NCBI RefSeq assembly: GCF_030687395.1
Contig: NZ_CP117430.1
Coordinates: 3,100,001 to 3,164,000, forward strand
DNA: 64,000 nucleotides
DNA from: Pseudomonas wuhanensis
GTDB lineage: Bacteria; Pseudomonadota; Gammaproteobacteria; Pseudomonadales; Pseudomonadaceae
Reading direction: 5' to 3'
The position numbers were made by a program, and so were the translations under genes. A model generated the notes under the pieces. That model did no database searches. It was given only the letters and a program-made list of their open reading frames with translations, and had not been told where the DNA came from. Below, one piece after another: positions 44,595 to 55,378 of the stretch (positions are counted from its first letter, which is position 1; each line of letters begins with the position of its first letter).

Positions 44595-45560
44595 ATGGAA
44601 ACCCCACTTTCCAATTCCGGAAACCCGCCGCCAAAAACGGTACATCGGGCACCGCTGGCCCTCAGCGGTCTGGACTTCAAACTGCTCAAAGTATTCAAGG
44701 CTGTGGTCGAGGCTGGCGGCTTCAGTGCAGCGCAGAATGAGCTGAATGTGGGCCTGGCGGCCATCAGCAAACAGATCTCCGACCTCGAGATTCGCATCGG
44801 CATGCGCCTGTGTACCCGAGGGCGGGAAGGTTTTCACCTGACCGAAGAAGGCCGTCTGGTGTACCAGGCGTCAATCGATTTGTTTGCCTCCGTCGATAAC
44901 TTTCGTGACCGGCTTAGTTCAGCTCAGAACGAACTTATTGGCGACCTTGGAGTGGGTGTTATTGATAATACGATCACGGACGCTAATTCGCCGTTAGTTG
45001 CGGCGCTGAGAAAAATAAACGAAGAGTCACCAAAAGTAAGGTTTCAACTTCAGGCGTCTCAGTTAGATGAGGTAGAAAGAGGCGTAGTCGAAGGGCGGTT
45101 AGTGGCCGGGATCGTGCCGGTTTATCAGAAAAGAGAAGAGTTCGATTACTTCCCGCTTTATGAAGAACGCTCGTACGTGTATTGCGCCGTTGGCCATCCA
45201 CTGTTCGCGATGCCGGAGGCGGACATGGGCAGCAACGTGCTGCTGGATTTCGAGTGCATCAACCACCGTTACGCGATCCATCGGGACAAACTGAATTTTG
45301 CCCGCTACGACAGCTTTTCCGCGTCGGCGACTCAAGTGGAAGCCGTGGCGCTGCTGGTCAAGACCGGCCGTTTTGTGGGTTTTCTACCCGAGCATTACGC
45401 GGCAACCCTGGTGGCTCAGGGGCAGTTTCGAGCGGTGCGTCCGGACCTGATCAACATCGTCACGCCGTTCAATCTGATCCTGCGCCACAACACCGTGCGC
45501 AGTCCGCTGGTGAAGGCATTTGCCCAGGCGCTGGGTGTGGATCTGAAGGCGTCGGTTTGA
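44595..45560 (+). CDS. LysR-family transcriptional regulator
   Basis: A 321-residue protein with a ~25-residue extension before the LysR helix-turn-helix (LKVFKAVVEAGGFSAAQNELN, then LAAISKQISDLE). A two-lobed co-inducer domain follows from about residue 115 (DLGVGVIDNT, VEGRLVAGIVPV). Genes of this type are usually divergent from the operon they activate; here that is the lyase, transporter and hydrolase cluster. The co-inducer would be the substrate of that cluster. Confidence 0.9.
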   Translation: METPLSNSGNPPPKTVHRAPLALSGLDFKLLKVFKAVVEAGGFSAAQNELNVGLAAISKQISDLEIRIGMRLCTRGREGFHLTEEGRLVYQASIDLFASVDNFRDRLSSAQNELIGDLGVGVIDNTITDANSPLVAALRKINEESPKVRFQLQASQLDEVERGVVEGRLVAGIVPVYQKREEFDYFPLYEERSYVYCAVGHPLFAMPEADMGSNVLLDFECINHRYAIHRDKLNFARYDSFSASATQVEAVALLVKTGRFVGFLPEHYAATLVAQGQFRAVRPDLINIVTPFNLILRHNTVRSPLVKAFAQALGVDLKASV

Positions 45561-45562
45561 GG

Positions 45563-46081
45563 CTAACGCAGCTTCAAGCGCATCGCGCACCGTCGTTCCC
45601 CAGGCAGACCGTGGTTGATTTCGTTGTTCAACACCGTCCTTAAACGCGAGCCTATTTCGGCCGGGCTCAATGTTTCAAAGTCGAGTTTGCGATAAAACGG
45701 TTCATTCCAGGGCAAGTCGCGGAACGTGGTCAAAGTCAGACCGTCGAGTTTCCGTTTGCGTGCGTGTTCGAGTGCCGTTAACAGCAACTTACGGCCAGCG
45801 CCCTGGCCCTGAAACTGTTGGCTGACGGACAGTTCCTCAATATGCAGTTCCCTGTCGACTTCAACGGCCCTGAGAAACCCCATAAGTTCACCGTCGGCCG
45901 ATTGCGCCACCCAAACCTGCTCGTTCTCAATTGCCATTTGATGGTGTTCGGCATCGGCTACCGCAGCGTCGGCGAGCCAGGCCAATGAAGGGTCGCAGCG
46001 AAACAGCGCAGCCGCCGAACGCTCGATGGCGGGGAGGGCGGTGGCGTCGGCAGATTGGGCACGGCGTACAGTGAAATTCAT
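45563..46081 (-). CDS. GNAT-family N-acetyltransferase
   Basis: A 172-residue GNAT protein. It begins FTVRRAQSADATALPAIERSA, and motif A, which binds acetyl-CoA pyrophosphate, is QFQGQGAGRKLL near residue 95. The segment GLTLTTFRDLPWNEPFYRKLDF near the C-terminus is common in a GNAT branch acting on small amines or amino acids. The substrate is unknown. It converges on the LysR gene with a 2-bp gap. Confidence 0.87.
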   Translation of the reverse strand: MNFTVRRAQSADATALPAIERSAAALFRCDPSLAWLADAAVADAEHHQMAIENEQVWVAQSADGELMGFLRAVEVDRELHIEELSVSQQFQGQGAGRKLLLTALEHARKRKLDGLTLTTFRDLPWNEPFYRKLDFETLSPAEIGSRLRTVLNNEINHGLPGERRCAMRLKLR

Positions 46082-46103
46082 ACGGGCACTGTAGCTGCTG
46101 CTA

Positions 46104-47699
46104 CTAGGGATTGACGTGCAGGAGAACGTAATCGTTTTTATCGAAACGCCCGCTCAATATCGGCGCCTGGGCTCCCAGCGCAGTGCCTTGCAGGGCGTGG
46201 TAGTCGTTCCGATCCATCATCAACCAGGCCGGCCCCTGCAGCGCTTCCAGTTCCTGAATCGATTCGGTGAACACCGGTTGCAGGTCCTGCTCGATATTGA
46301 CCATGAACTTGATCGCCTTGGCATCCTTGCCCATGCCGTGCAGCACCAGCGGCGCCGGATCTTTCTGAACCTGTGCGAATGCCGCCCGGCTGAAGGTTTG
46401 CGTGTCGTAAAGCTGACGTTCGACCGGCTCGAACACCAGGATGTAAACCGACCACAGCGCCAGGACTGCGCAACCGGCCAGCATTTCGGCCCGCCAACGA
46501 GATCGGAACCACACCACTAGCGCGATGATTTGCAACGCGACAAGCACGATCAGGACCGGCACAAGGGCAGCCGGTTGCGTTGGCAGACGCCGCTGCGCGA
46601 TCAGCAATCCGATGATCAACAGCCCCGGAATCAGCAACCACAGCCCTTGCATCAAGGTCCGCAACCAACCGAACACCCGACCCTGCGCCACTTGAAACGG
46701 ATAGGCTGCGATGATCGCCGCCATGGGCAACATCGGCAGCAGGTAACGGGCCTTTTTCGCCTGGGGAATCGACAAGCCAATCATCACGATCAACCCGGCT
46801 GCCGTGCAGTACTGCAACAGACGCAATGCCGGACCGGCCTGCCGTGGATTCGTCAGCCAGACCGCCGCCAACACCAGCAACGCTAGCGGATAGGCGAGCG
46901 CATAGTTACCCAGCGAACGGGTGAAGTAATACAGCGAACCGCTGGCTCCCTCGCTGCCATCCATGCGCCCCAAGAACTGCATGTGCACCACGTCCTGCAT
47001 GAAGGCCGGCCCGCCGCTGGTTTCGGCCAGCCACAGCAGCATGCCGACACACATCGCCAGCAACACGGTCGCCAGCAAACCGAAACCGAACAACCGTGAC
47101 CATTGGCGATTGAGCAGGTAATAGCTGCACAGCATGCCGGTGGGGATTACCAGCCCGATCGGCCCGCGAATGCCGAAGCCCAGCAGCAACAAGGCAAGAA
47201 GTAACGGCAACCGACGGGGCATCGCGAAATGATCGGTGGCATAGCCCAGGTAGAACACCGAAAACGCGACGGCCGCCAGCATCAAGTCCTGGGACACGGC
47301 ACGGGTTTCAGTGACAAACGTGCTGGTCAGCAACATCAAGGCGATGCTCAGCAGCGCCCAGCGTTTGGAGTACGGCGCGAGCAACCGGTACATCAATGTG
47401 ACGATCACGGCGGCGGCGATGGCGCTCGGTAACCAGGCGCTGAGGCTGTTGACCTGCCCGAACGGCAGGGACAACAACCAGATGAACAGCGTCGAAAGCG
47501 CTGAGTAATCGGCATAGGGCTGGCCATAAGTGGTCGGGAAAAACGACGGCCCGTGGCGCAGCATCTCTTGGGCGAACAGCACAAACCGCGAGTCGAAACC
47601 GATCGCCGCTTGCTGATAAACCCCGGCGATGAACAGCATCAGCGCCAGCAGCCCAATCCCCAGGGACTGCCGACGAATGCCGGGCGATACCGTGTTCAC
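46104..47699 (-). CDS. GT39-like membrane glycosyltransferase at the end of the arn operon
   Basis: About 531 residues with 10-12 hydrophobic helices in the N-terminal two thirds and a soluble C-terminal domain, the plan of ArnT/PMT glycosyltransferases. The acidic residue of the first periplasmic loop is present (GFDSRFVLFAQEML). The start is ambiguous: GTG 47699 overlaps the ugd stop as GTGA; ATG 47723 is eight codons earlier. It is distinct from arnT at 49823 but is in the same operon, so it may add another sugar or act as a second lipid A or polymer transferase. Confidence 0.83.
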   Translation of the reverse strand: MNTVSPGIRRQSLGIGLLALMLFIAGVYQQAAIGFDSRFVLFAQEMLRHGPSFFPTTYGQPYADYSALSTLFIWLLSLPFGQVNSLSAWLPSAIAAAVIVTLMYRLLAPYSKRWALLSIALMLLTSTFVTETRAVSQDLMLAAVAFSVFYLGYATDHFAMPRRLPLLLALLLLGFGIRGPIGLVIPTGMLCSYYLLNRQWSRLFGFGLLATVLLAMCVGMLLWLAETSGGPAFMQDVVHMQFLGRMDGSEGASGSLYYFTRSLGNYALAYPLALLVLAAVWLTNPRQAGPALRLLQYCTAAGLIVMIGLSIPQAKKARYLLPMLPMAAIIAAYPFQVAQGRVFGWLRTLMQGLWLLIPGLLIIGLLIAQRRLPTQPAALVPVLIVLVALQIIALVVWFRSRWRAEMLAGCAVLALWSVYILVFEPVERQLYDTQTFSRAAFAQVQKDPAPLVLHGMGKDAKAIKFMVNIEQDLQPVFTESIQELEALQGPAWLMMDRNDYHALQGTALGAQAPILSGRFDKNDYVLLHVNP

Positions 47700-49075
47700 G
47701 CGACGACCGAGGCCGCTGGCCATTGCTGATGGGGAATCGGCAGGTTGCGCGATTCACCGCGGCCCATCGGGAAGTACAGGAAACCGCTGCGGGCCAGGCG
47801 CTCGGCGTCGTACAGGTTGCGCCCGTCGAAGATCACCGGCGCGTGAAGCCGTTGCTGGATCAGGTTGAAGTCCGGCGCCTTGAATTGCTGCCATTCGGTG
47901 CAGATGATCAACGCGTCGGCCCCGGTAAGAACCGATTCTGGTGTGCCCATGAGCATCAGTTTAGATTCGTCCGGGTAAAGGTGTTGGGTTTCCTGCATGG
48001 CTTCCGGGTCGAATGCCCGCACATGGGCGCCAGCGGCCCACAGCGATTCCAGCAGCACCCGGCTCGGCGCATCGCGCATGTCGTCGGTGTTGGGCTTGAA
48101 CGCCAGGCCCCACACGGCGAAAGTCCTGCCGCGCAAATCGCCCTTGTAGAAGGCGTTGATACGCTCGAACAGTTTGTGTTTCTGTCGCTGGTTGATGGCT
48201 TCCACCGCTTGCAGCAGGTCGCTGGAGCAGTGAGCCTCTTCGGCACTGTGAATCAGCGCGCGCATGTCCTTGGGGAAACACGAGCCCCCGTAACCGCAGC
48301 CGGGATAGATGAAGTGATAACCGATGCGCGAATCGGCACCGATGCCCAGCCGCACCGATTCGATGTCGGCGCCCAGGTGTTCAGCCAGCTCGGCGATCTG
48401 GTTGATGAAACTGATCTTGGTCGCCAGCATGCAATTAGCGGCGTATTTGGTCAGCTCGGCGCTGCGCAGGTCCATGAACATGATGCGATCATGGTTGCGG
48501 TTGAACGGGGCGTAGAGGTCGCGCATCACGTCGCGCACGTCATCGCGTTCACAGCCGATGACAATGCGGTCCGGGCGCCGGCAATCGGCCACGGCCGAAC
48601 CTTCCTTGAGAAACTCCGGATTGGAGACGATATCGAACTGCAGCAGCCGACCGACCTTGAGCAGGCACTTTTCGATATGCGCGCGCAGGGTATCGCCCGT
48701 GCCCACCGGCACCGTGGATTTCTCCACCAGAATCACCGGCTGTTCACGGTGACGCGCCACCGCTTCGCCCACCGACAACACGTAGCGCAGGTCCGCCGAA
48801 CCATCGTCCCGGGACGGCGTGCCGACGGCAATGAACAGCACCTGGCCGTGCTGCACCGCGAATTTTTCGTCGGTGGTGAACTGCAGCCGTTTGGCTTCCA
48901 GGCTTTCACGCACCAGGCTGGCCAGCCCCGGTTCGAAGATGCTGACGTGGCCTTGTTGCAGCAACTCGACTTTCTTCTCGTCAATGTCCATGCACACCAC
49001 GTCGTGGCCGACTTCAGCCAGGACGGCGGCTTGCACCAGGCCAACATAACCGCTACCAAATACACTGATTTTCAT
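47696..49075 (-). CDS. ugd: UDP-glucose 6-dehydrogenase
   Basis: A 459-residue dehydrogenase. It has a Rossmann N-terminus [47 protein letters not shown] and the catalytic Cys in [13 protein letters not shown] near residue 265. It oxidises UDP-glucose to UDP-glucuronate, the substrate of ArnA's C-terminal domain. Its start overlaps the arnF stop by four bases, so the operon supplies its own precursor. Confidence 0.94.
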   Translation of the reverse strand: MKISVFGSGYVGLVQAAVLAEVGHDVVCMDIDEKKVELLQQGHVSIFEPGLASLVRESLEAKRLQFTTDEKFAVQHGQVLFIAVGTPSRDDGSADLRYVLSVGEAVARHREQPVILVEKSTVPVGTGDTLRAHIEKCLLKVGRLLQFDIVSNPEFLKEGSAVADCRRPDRIVIGCERDDVRDVMRDLYAPFNRNHDRIMFMDLRSAELTKYAANCMLATKISFINQIAELAEHLGADIESVRLGIGADSRIGYHFIYPGCGYGGSCFPKDMRALIHSAEEAHCSSDLLQAVEAINQRQKHKLFERINAFYKGDLRGRTFAVWGLAFKPNTDDMRDAPSRVLLESLWAAGAHVRAFDPEAMQETQHLYPDESKLMLMGTPESVLTGADALIICTEWQQFKAPDFNLIQQRLHAPVIFDGRNLYDAERLARSGFLYFPMGRGESRNLPIPHQQWPAASVVA

Positions 49076-49485
49076 GGAGCTCTCCTGATAGTGGGCGCGT
49101 GAGCAGGTCGAGAGTTGATGGTGATGACACCGAGGATGACCAGCGCCACCCCCAGGGTTTTCGAGAGGCTGAAGGTTTCGTTGAACAGCGGCAGGCTGGC
49201 GGCCAGCACGTACACCAGCGCGTAGCTGATGCTCAGCAGCGAATAGGCCCGAGCGAGGGGCAAATCCCGCAGGGCGGCGAGCCAGGTGAGCATCGATACG
49301 GCATAGGCGAGGATGGCGGCCAGCACGACAGCCACGGCGAACCTATCGATGCTGCCGCTGCTCAAGGCGGGTAACCATTGTTCGGGATGGGGCAAGCGGG
49401 TCATGCTCCAACGCATGCCCAACTGCGCGGCGCTGCCCAGCAGCACGCTGCCCAGGGCGAAGGCGACTCCGCGACGCAGGCTCAT
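49072..49485 (-). CDS. arnF: ArnF, subunit of the undecaprenyl-phosphate-L-Ara4N flippase
   Basis: A 137-residue small multidrug-resistance/EamA-like protein with four hydrophobic helices and an [19 protein letters not shown] segment. With ArnE it moves L-Ara4N-phosphoundecaprenol to the periplasmic face. Overlaps arnE and ugd by four bases each. Confidence 0.88.
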   Translation of the reverse strand: MSLRRGVAFALGSVLLGSAAQLGMRWSMTRLPHPEQWLPALSSGSIDRFAVAVVLAAILAYAVSMLTWLAALRDLPLARAYSLLSISYALVYVLAASLPLFNETFSLSKTLGVALVILGVITINSRPAHAPTIRRAP

Positions 49486-49826
49486 GCGTGTTGCCCCAGC
49501 AACGCCACGCCAGCGATCACCAGCGCCACGCCCAGCCAGTGACGGCGGTCGATGGTTTCGTGAAAGACGAAGCGGGCGACCAGTGTGATCAACACGAAAT
49601 TCAGGCTGAGCATGGGATAGGCGACGCCGACTTCAAGGCGCTGCAACACCAGCAGCCAGACCAGCAAGCCCAATCCCAGAGAGGCGAACGCCAGCCACAG
49701 CCACGGCGAGCGCAGTTTTTCGCCCCAGTTCGACGTTTTGCCGCGCCAACTTTCCACGGCGTACTTCTGGGCGATCTGGCCCAGGCAGGTCAGCAGGCAG
49801 GCAGCCAATACGAGCAGCAGGCTCAT
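49482..49826 (-). CDS. arnE: ArnE, subunit of the undecaprenyl-phosphate-L-Ara4N flippase
   Basis: A 114-residue protein with four helices and the paired [16 protein letters not shown] segment typical of ArnE. Length agrees with the E. coli protein (111). Overlaps arnT and arnF by four bases. Confidence 0.9.
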   Translation of the reverse strand: MSLLLVLAACLLTCLGQIAQKYAVESWRGKTSNWGEKLRSPWLWLAFASLGLGLLVWLLVLQRLEVGVAYPMLSLNFVLITLVARFVFHETIDRRHWLGVALVIAGVALLGQHA

Positions 49827-51472
49827 GACGCCCCCTGAGGAAAGATCAGCATCACCAGGTTGCCTTGTTCATAACGTTTGCCATCCTTGGGCAGTCGTTC
49901 GATTTCTTGCAGCTCGCCATCGCCCTTGACCCGCATCACCACGCCGACCGAACCACTCTGGCGGGCTTCGCGCATCCACTGTTGCACCGTGTCCGGGTCG
50001 ACTCGCTGCTTCATTGAGTCAGGATAGGCGAGGCCATATTTCAATTCGCCTATCGTGTTGTACAACGCCACGTCGGGGCGTTTCAGGCGCCAGGCCAAGG
50101 CTGACGCGGCGCCCAGGTCGTTGCTCAATAGCGTGCCGGTTTGCGCGAGTTCCTCGGCGTGTTCGAGGATGAACTGGTCGGGCATCTTGTTCGCCACCAC
50201 CGAGTCGGGCAGCCCGGCGGGCAACACGCCGATCAGCAGCAAACTGCCGAAGGCCGGTGCCGCCCAGCATTGCAACGGACGGAACGCTTGCAGCAGGTTG
50301 GCCATGATCCAGCCGATCAACCCGATGAACACCAGCACCAGGTTGTGCAGTTCATGGGCATACAGCGGATTTTTCAGTTGCAGCCAGACCAGCGCAATCA
50401 GGGTGACCAGGCCCAGCATCAGGTTCAGCAGGCCATTGAGCCCCAGTGCCCGGCCCTGTTGCAGCTTCAGACGGTCCGCCAGGGCATGGCCCAGCAACAA
50501 CGCCAGGGGCAGCAGGCAGGGCAAGATGTAGGTCGGCAATTTGCCGTTGCTCAGGCTGAAAAATGCCAACGGCATCAGCAGCCACAGCAACAGGAATGCG
50601 ATGCCTGCCTGATGCCGGGCCTGCCACGCCTGTTTCAGCGCCGACGGCAGCAGCGCCGCCCACGGCAGACTGAACCCCACCAGCAGCGGCAGATAGAACC
50701 ACCAAGGTGCGTCATGCTGGGCGTCATCCCCGGCGAAGCGGCGAATGTGTTCGTGCCAGAAGAAGAACCGCCAGTAATCGGGTTCCTGCGCGTGCACCGC
50801 CAAAGCCCACGGCAGGCTGACGGCGATGGCCACGACAATCGCCACCGGGCCGTATGTCAGCAGCTCCCGCCAGCGCTTTTTCCAGAGCATCCAGGGCAGG
50901 GCGATCAGCACCGGTAGCAGCCAGGCGAGGAAACCCTTGGTCATGAAGCCCATGCCGCAGGCCAGCCCCAGCACCGTCCAGCCGAGCAGACGCTGGCCAC
51001 GGCTGATGCTGTCCAGCGCAAACCACAAAGCTACCAGGCTCAGGTTGACCCAGAAGGTGAATTGCGGATCGAGATTGGCATAGCCGGCTTGCCCGGCAAC
51101 GATGGTAAAACTCATATACAGCAGCGCGCAGGCAAAGCTCTTGCGCGGTTCGTTCCACAGCCGTCGGGCGATCAGGTAACACAACAACACGCTCAGCCCG
51201 GTGCTCAGCGCCGAGACGAAACGCACGCCAAACAGGTTGTCGCCAAACAGCGCCTGGCCAATGGCGATCATCCAGTAGCCGGCCACTGGCTTTTCGAAGT
51301 AACGCAGGCTCATGAAGTGCGGCGACACCCAGTTACCGCTCAGGAGCATGTCCTGGCTGATCTGGGCGTAACGGGTTTCATCGGGAATCCATAAACCGTG
51401 GGTGCCCAGCGGCAACAAGTACGCCAGCGCCATAACGACCAGCAAAAACGGCAGTGCCCAGCGCTTGCTCAT
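49823..51472 (-). CDS. arnT: ArnT, L-Ara4N lipid A transferase
   Basis: A 549-residue GT39 membrane glycosyltransferase. The N-terminal signature [24 protein letters not shown] contains the Asp-Glu pair needed for catalysis; [15 protein letters not shown] follows. It transfers L-Ara4N from undecaprenyl phosphate to lipid A in the periplasm, lowering surface negative charge and binding of polymyxins. Length equals that of E. coli ArnT (550). Confidence 0.94.
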   Translation of the reverse strand: MSKRWALPFLLVVMALAYLLPLGTHGLWIPDETRYAQISQDMLLSGNWVSPHFMSLRYFEKPVAGYWMIAIGQALFGDNLFGVRFVSALSTGLSVLLCYLIARRLWNEPRKSFACALLYMSFTIVAGQAGYANLDPQFTFWVNLSLVALWFALDSISRGQRLLGWTVLGLACGMGFMTKGFLAWLLPVLIALPWMLWKKRWRELLTYGPVAIVVAIAVSLPWALAVHAQEPDYWRFFFWHEHIRRFAGDDAQHDAPWWFYLPLLVGFSLPWAALLPSALKQAWQARHQAGIAFLLLWLLMPLAFFSLSNGKLPTYILPCLLPLALLLGHALADRLKLQQGRALGLNGLLNLMLGLVTLIALVWLQLKNPLYAHELHNLVLVFIGLIGWIMANLLQAFRPLQCWAAPAFGSLLLIGVLPAGLPDSVVANKMPDQFILEHAEELAQTGTLLSNDLGAASALAWRLKRPDVALYNTIGELKYGLAYPDSMKQRVDPDTVQQWMREARQSGSVGVVMRVKGDGELQEIERLPKDGKRYEQGNLVMLIFPQGAS

Positions 51473-52353
51473 GCGCCTTGTACCCCCAGCCAGCCTTCAC
51501 GGCCCTCGAGGGTGCCGCGCAAGACCCGGCCTGCCGGCAAGGTGGCGGCTGCTTCGGGCAGCAGATTGCCCAGGGGTTGGAAATGAATGTCCTGCCGGCG
51601 CGCATCGGCCAGCAGTTGACGGAAATCATTGGCCATCAGAATCCCTTCTACTTCGGCGTGGATCGTGTAGACGTTGAGTGCTTGCGGGGTGAACCGCTCA
51701 AGAATGAACGCGTTGAAGTCCTTGGCCGCGACGGTCGGGCCGACCACCTCATCGAAGGTCGGCAGGTCCACCGGAATCTGCGGTGTCCCCGAACTGCCAT
51801 CAGTCAACGTCGGCCGGAACAGATGCTGGCCCCGACAATCGCTGTTGTAGCGAAAGCCAAATCCCTGTTTGGCCTCGATCACACGCTCGTCCGCCCGCCA
51901 ACCGGCAGACGCCGAGCACTCGACTCTTCGCCCGAGGATGTCACTGAGGCTGTCAACGCCACGGCGAATCTGCTCGATCAACTGCGTCTCGCTCCAGCGC
52001 CCGGCATTGGCCTGCCAGCCATGGTGATCCCAGGCGTGCAGGCCGACTTCATGCCCCCCCGCCTGGGTCTGACGCATCAGGTGCCCGAGCTCGCGGCCGA
52101 TCGGTTTGCCCGGCCACGCGGTGCCGGCCAGCAAAATGTCCCAGCCATACAGGCCGGCGGCGTTGGAACGCAGCATCTTCCAGAGGAACTGCGGGCGGAT
52201 CAGGCGCCACAGATGGCGGCCCATGTTGTCCGGCCCGACACTGAAGAAAAACGTCGCCTTGACCTGAGCCTCATCGAGCATGTCCAGCAACCGCGGCACC
52301 CCTTCACGGGTGCCTCGGTAAGTGTCGACATCGATTCGTAGGCCTGCCTGCAT
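51469..52353 (-). CDS. arnD: ArnD, undecaprenyl-phosphate-Ara4FN deformylase
   Basis: About 294 residues, NodB-fold deformylase: [15 protein letters not shown] with the metal Asp, [39 protein letters not shown]. It removes the formyl group to leave L-Ara4N on the lipid carrier. ATGs at 52359 and 52353 are both in frame; the second fits E. coli ArnD better and touches the arnA stop (TGATG). Confidence 0.93.
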   Translation of the reverse strand: MQAGLRIDVDTYRGTREGVPRLLDMLDEAQVKATFFFSVGPDNMGRHLWRLIRPQFLWKMLRSNAAGLYGWDILLAGTAWPGKPIGRELGHLMRQTQAGGHEVGLHAWDHHGWQANAGRWSETQLIEQIRRGVDSLSDILGRRVECSASAGWRADERVIEAKQGFGFRYNSDCRGQHLFRPTLTDGSSGTPQIPVDLPTFDEVVGPTVAAKDFNAFILERFTPQALNVYTIHAEVEGILMANDFRQLLADARRQDIHFQPLGNLLPEAAATLPAGRVLRGTLEGREGWLGVQGA

Positions 52354-54362
52354 CAGCATGATTCTTCTATAAATTCTCGCTGCGCGACTTCGAGCATGGC
52401 CTCGCGCAAGAAGAAGTCCAGCGTGTTGCCGATGGTCTCGCTCATCTGCACTGTTGGTATCCAGTCAAGCAGACGTTTGGCATTGGCGATGCTTGGTTTG
52501 CGGTGAGACACGTCCTGATAGCCGGTGCCGTAGAAGGCCTTGCTTTCGACATCGCGGAAACCGGCGAACGGCGGGAAGTTGGCGCGCAGCGGGTGAGCCT
52601 CGAACTGGCGCAGCAGTTCTTCGCCCAACTGACGAATGCTGGCTTCGTTGTCGGGGTTGCCGATGTTGATGATCTGGCCGTTGCAGGCGTCGTTCTCGTT
52701 ATCGATGATCCGCGCCAGGGCTTCGACGCCATCGGCGATGTCGGTGAAGCAGCGTTTTTGCTCGCCGCCGTCGAACAGACGAATCGGCGTGCCTTCCACC
52801 AGGTTGAGGATCAGTTGGGTGATGGCCCGGGAACTGCCGATGCGCGCGGAATCCAGTCGGTCCAGGCGTGGGCCCATCCAGTTGAAAGGGCGGAACAGGG
52901 TGAAGTTCAAGCCTTTCTGGCCGTAGGCCCAGATCACCCGGTCGAGCAACTGCTTGGAAGTCGAGTAGATCCAGCGTTGCTTGTTGATCGGTCCGACCAC
53001 AAGGTTGGAGCTGTCTTCGTCGAAGTTGCCGTCCTGGCACATGCCATAGACTTCGGAGGTCGACGGGAAGATCACGCGCTTGTTGTACTTGACGCAATAG
53101 CGAACCAGTTTCAGGTTCTCTTCGAAGTCCAGTTCGAACACGCGCAGCGGATTGCGCGTGTATTCGATCGGCGTGGCAATCGCCACCAGCGGCAGGATCA
53201 CGTCGCACTTCTTGATGTGGTACTCGATCCATTCCGAGTGGATGCTGATGTCGCCTTCGACGAAGTGGAAGTTCGGATGGCTGCGCAGCCGCTCGATGGC
53301 GTCCGAGCCGATGTCCAGGCCGTACACTTCATATTGGTCGTTACGTAGGAGGCGTTCGGACAGGTGATTGCCAATGAAGCCGTTGACGCCAAGGATCAGC
53401 ACCCGGGTGCGACGCGGCCCACAGCCCGATTCGGCACCACGCAAAACCGAACCATCGACCAGCCCCAGTTCGCTGGCCAGTTGCGGGCCGCTAAGGTACA
53501 GACCGTTGTCGTTACGCTGGCCGGCGTTGATCAGCAGCGAGCCTTCGCCGCAGGCGATTCGCAGTGGATCAACGCTGATGACCCGGCCGGGAGCCTGGCC
53601 TTCGTTGCCCTTGACAACGTCCGCGTCCCAGACAATCAACTTGTGCTCGCCAACCGCGCAGAAAGCGCCGGGGTAAGGCTGGGTCACGGCACGCACCAGA
53701 TTGAACAGCTCTTCAGCCGGTTTGTTCCAGAGCAGTTTGCCGTCCGCCGGGGTGCGACGGCCAAACACCGTGGTTTGGGATTCATCCTGTGGGGTTTCGC
53801 TGAATGTGCCCTGAAGCAGCGCAGGCAAGGTGTCGCGCAACAGATCGATGGCGGCCAGGCGCAATTTGCCGTGCAGGGTCAGCGCGGTGTCGATGCGCTC
53901 AATCGCCACTCTTTGCTGGGCGATGATCGTACCGGCGTCGGCACGCTTGACCATGCGGTGCAGGGTCACGCCGGTTTCCGTTTCACCGTTCACCAGCACC
54001 CAGTTGGCCGGTGCCCGGCCACGGTAGCGAGGCAGTAATGAGCCGTGCAGGTTGAACGCACCTTTACTGGCCGTGGCCAGCAGTGGCTCGCTCAACAGAT
54101 TGCGGTAGTAAAACGAGAACAGGTAATCCGCCTTGAGCTGGCTGATGCGCTCGATCCACAGTGGATGGTTGACGTCTTCCGGAGCGTGCACCGGGATGCC
54201 TTTGCGCGCGCACAGTTGCGCAACCGAGCCATAGAACGCGTTTTCCTTCGGGTCATCGGGATGGGTGAACACGGCGGCAATCTCGTAACCCGAGTTGAGC
54301 AGGGTTTCGATGCCGGCACAGCCAATATCGTGATAGGCGAAGACAACAGCTTTTGCGCTCAT
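52353..54362 (-). CDS. arnA: ArnA, bifunctional UDP-L-Ara4N formyltransferase / UDP-glucuronate decarboxylase
   Basis: A 669-residue two-domain enzyme. Residues ~1-300 are a formyltransferase ([15 protein letters not shown] with catalytic His, [12 protein letters not shown] with the Asp). Residues ~318-660 are an NAD-dependent decarboxylase ([15 protein letters not shown], and the [11 protein letters not shown]yr-Lys pair). The two activities make UDP-4-ketopentose from UDP-glucuronate and later formylate UDP-L-Ara4N. Full length and unbroken. Confidence 0.95.
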   Translation of the reverse strand: MSAKAVVFAYHDIGCAGIETLLNSGYEIAAVFTHPDDPKENAFYGSVAQLCARKGIPVHAPEDVNHPLWIERISQLKADYLFSFYYRNLLSEPLLATASKGAFNLHGSLLPRYRGRAPANWVLVNGETETGVTLHRMVKRADAGTIIAQQRVAIERIDTALTLHGKLRLAAIDLLRDTLPALLQGTFSETPQDESQTTVFGRRTPADGKLLWNKPAEELFNLVRAVTQPYPGAFCAVGEHKLIVWDADVVKGNEGQAPGRVISVDPLRIACGEGSLLINAGQRNDNGLYLSGPQLASELGLVDGSVLRGAESGCGPRRTRVLILGVNGFIGNHLSERLLRNDQYEVYGLDIGSDAIERLRSHPNFHFVEGDISIHSEWIEYHIKKCDVILPLVAIATPIEYTRNPLRVFELDFEENLKLVRYCVKYNKRVIFPSTSEVYGMCQDGNFDEDSSNLVVGPINKQRWIYSTSKQLLDRVIWAYGQKGLNFTLFRPFNWMGPRLDRLDSARIGSSRAITQLILNLVEGTPIRLFDGGEQKRCFTDIADGVEALARIIDNENDACNGQIINIGNPDNEASIRQLGEELLRQFEAHPLRANFPPFAGFRDVESKAFYGTGYQDVSHRKPSIANAKRLLDWIPTVQMSETIGNTLDFFLREAMLEVAQREFIEESC

Positions 54363-55378
54363 GAGAGAACCTGATCTGAAGAAGTGGAAGTGAGGCCGTC
54401 GACGGTGACAACGGGAGCCGGGGTAGAGGGGTGGCTACGCAGAACCTTCTCGATAAAGAACCGTGGACGCGCCCGGACGTCGCTGTACATGCGCCCCAGG
54501 TACTCGCCCAACAGGCCCATGCCGATGAATTGCCCACCGGTAAAAATGAACAGCACCGCAAACAGCACAAACAAACCGTCGCCGGCCCATTCGGCGCCGA
54601 AGACCAAACGCAGGACGATCAGCATGACGGCGAACAGCAAGCCGAGGCCGGCCATGCCGAAGCCAACGATGCTCAGCAATCGCAGCGGTGTGGTGGTCAT
54701 GCAGGTGATCAGGTCGAACATCAGGCTGATCAGGCGCATCGGGCTGTATTTGGATTCGCCGTGTTCGCGCTCGGCGTGGGTCACCAGGATTTCCGTGGTG
54801 TGCCGGGCGAAGCTGTTGGCCAGGATCGGGATGAAGGTGCTGCGTTCGCGGCAGGCGAGCATGGCGTCGACGATGGTCCGGCGATAGGCGCGCAGCATGC
54901 AGCCGTAGTCGGTCATGGAAACGCCGGTGGAACGCTGCACGGCGAGGTTGATCAGCTTCGACGGCCAGCGGCGCAAGGCCGAGTCCTGACGGTTGTTGCG
55001 CACCGTGGCAACCACGTCGTAGCCCAGTTCGGCCTGAGCCACCAGCCGGGGGATTTCTTCCGGCGGGTTTTGCAGGTCGGCGTCAAGGGTGATAACCACA
55101 TCGCCCTTGCACTGTTGGAAACCGGCCATGATCGCCGCGTGCTGGCCGTAGTTACGGTTGAGAATGACCGCCACCACCGGGCTGCACTCGCGACCGGCAG
55201 CGTCCTCGAGAATGTGCGCCGAGTTGTCGCGACTGCCGTCATCGACCAACACGATTTCGTAATCCTGGTGCAGTTGCTGGCACGCCGCTTCGGTACGCCG
55301 GAGCAACTCGGGCAGGCTGTCTTGCTCGTTGTAGACCGGAATGACGATCGACACGCAACGGATCGGATAAGGTTTCAC
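54359..55378 (-). CDS. arnC: ArnC, undecaprenyl-phosphate Ara4FN transferase
   Basis: A 339-residue family-2 glycosyltransferase ([39 protein letters not shown]) with two C-terminal membrane helices (residues ~240-300). It moves 4-formamido-L-arabinose from UDP to undecaprenyl phosphate at the inner membrane. Overlaps arnB and arnA by four bases each. Confidence 0.94.
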   Translation of the reverse strand: MKPYPIRCVSIVIPVYNEQDSLPELLRRTEAACQQLHQDYEIVLVDDGSRDNSAHILEDAAGRECSPVVAVILNRNYGQHAAIMAGFQQCKGDVVITLDADLQNPPEEIPRLVAQAELGYDVVATVRNNRQDSALRRWPSKLINLAVQRSTGVSMTDYGCMLRAYRRTIVDAMLACRERSTFIPILANSFARHTTEILVTHAEREHGESKYSPMRLISLMFDLITCMTTTPLRLLSIVGFGMAGLGLLFAVMLIVLRLVFGAEWAGDGLFVLFAVLFIFTGGQFIGMGLLGEYLGRMYSDVRARPRFFIEKVLRSHPSTPAPVVTVDGLTSTSSDQVLS

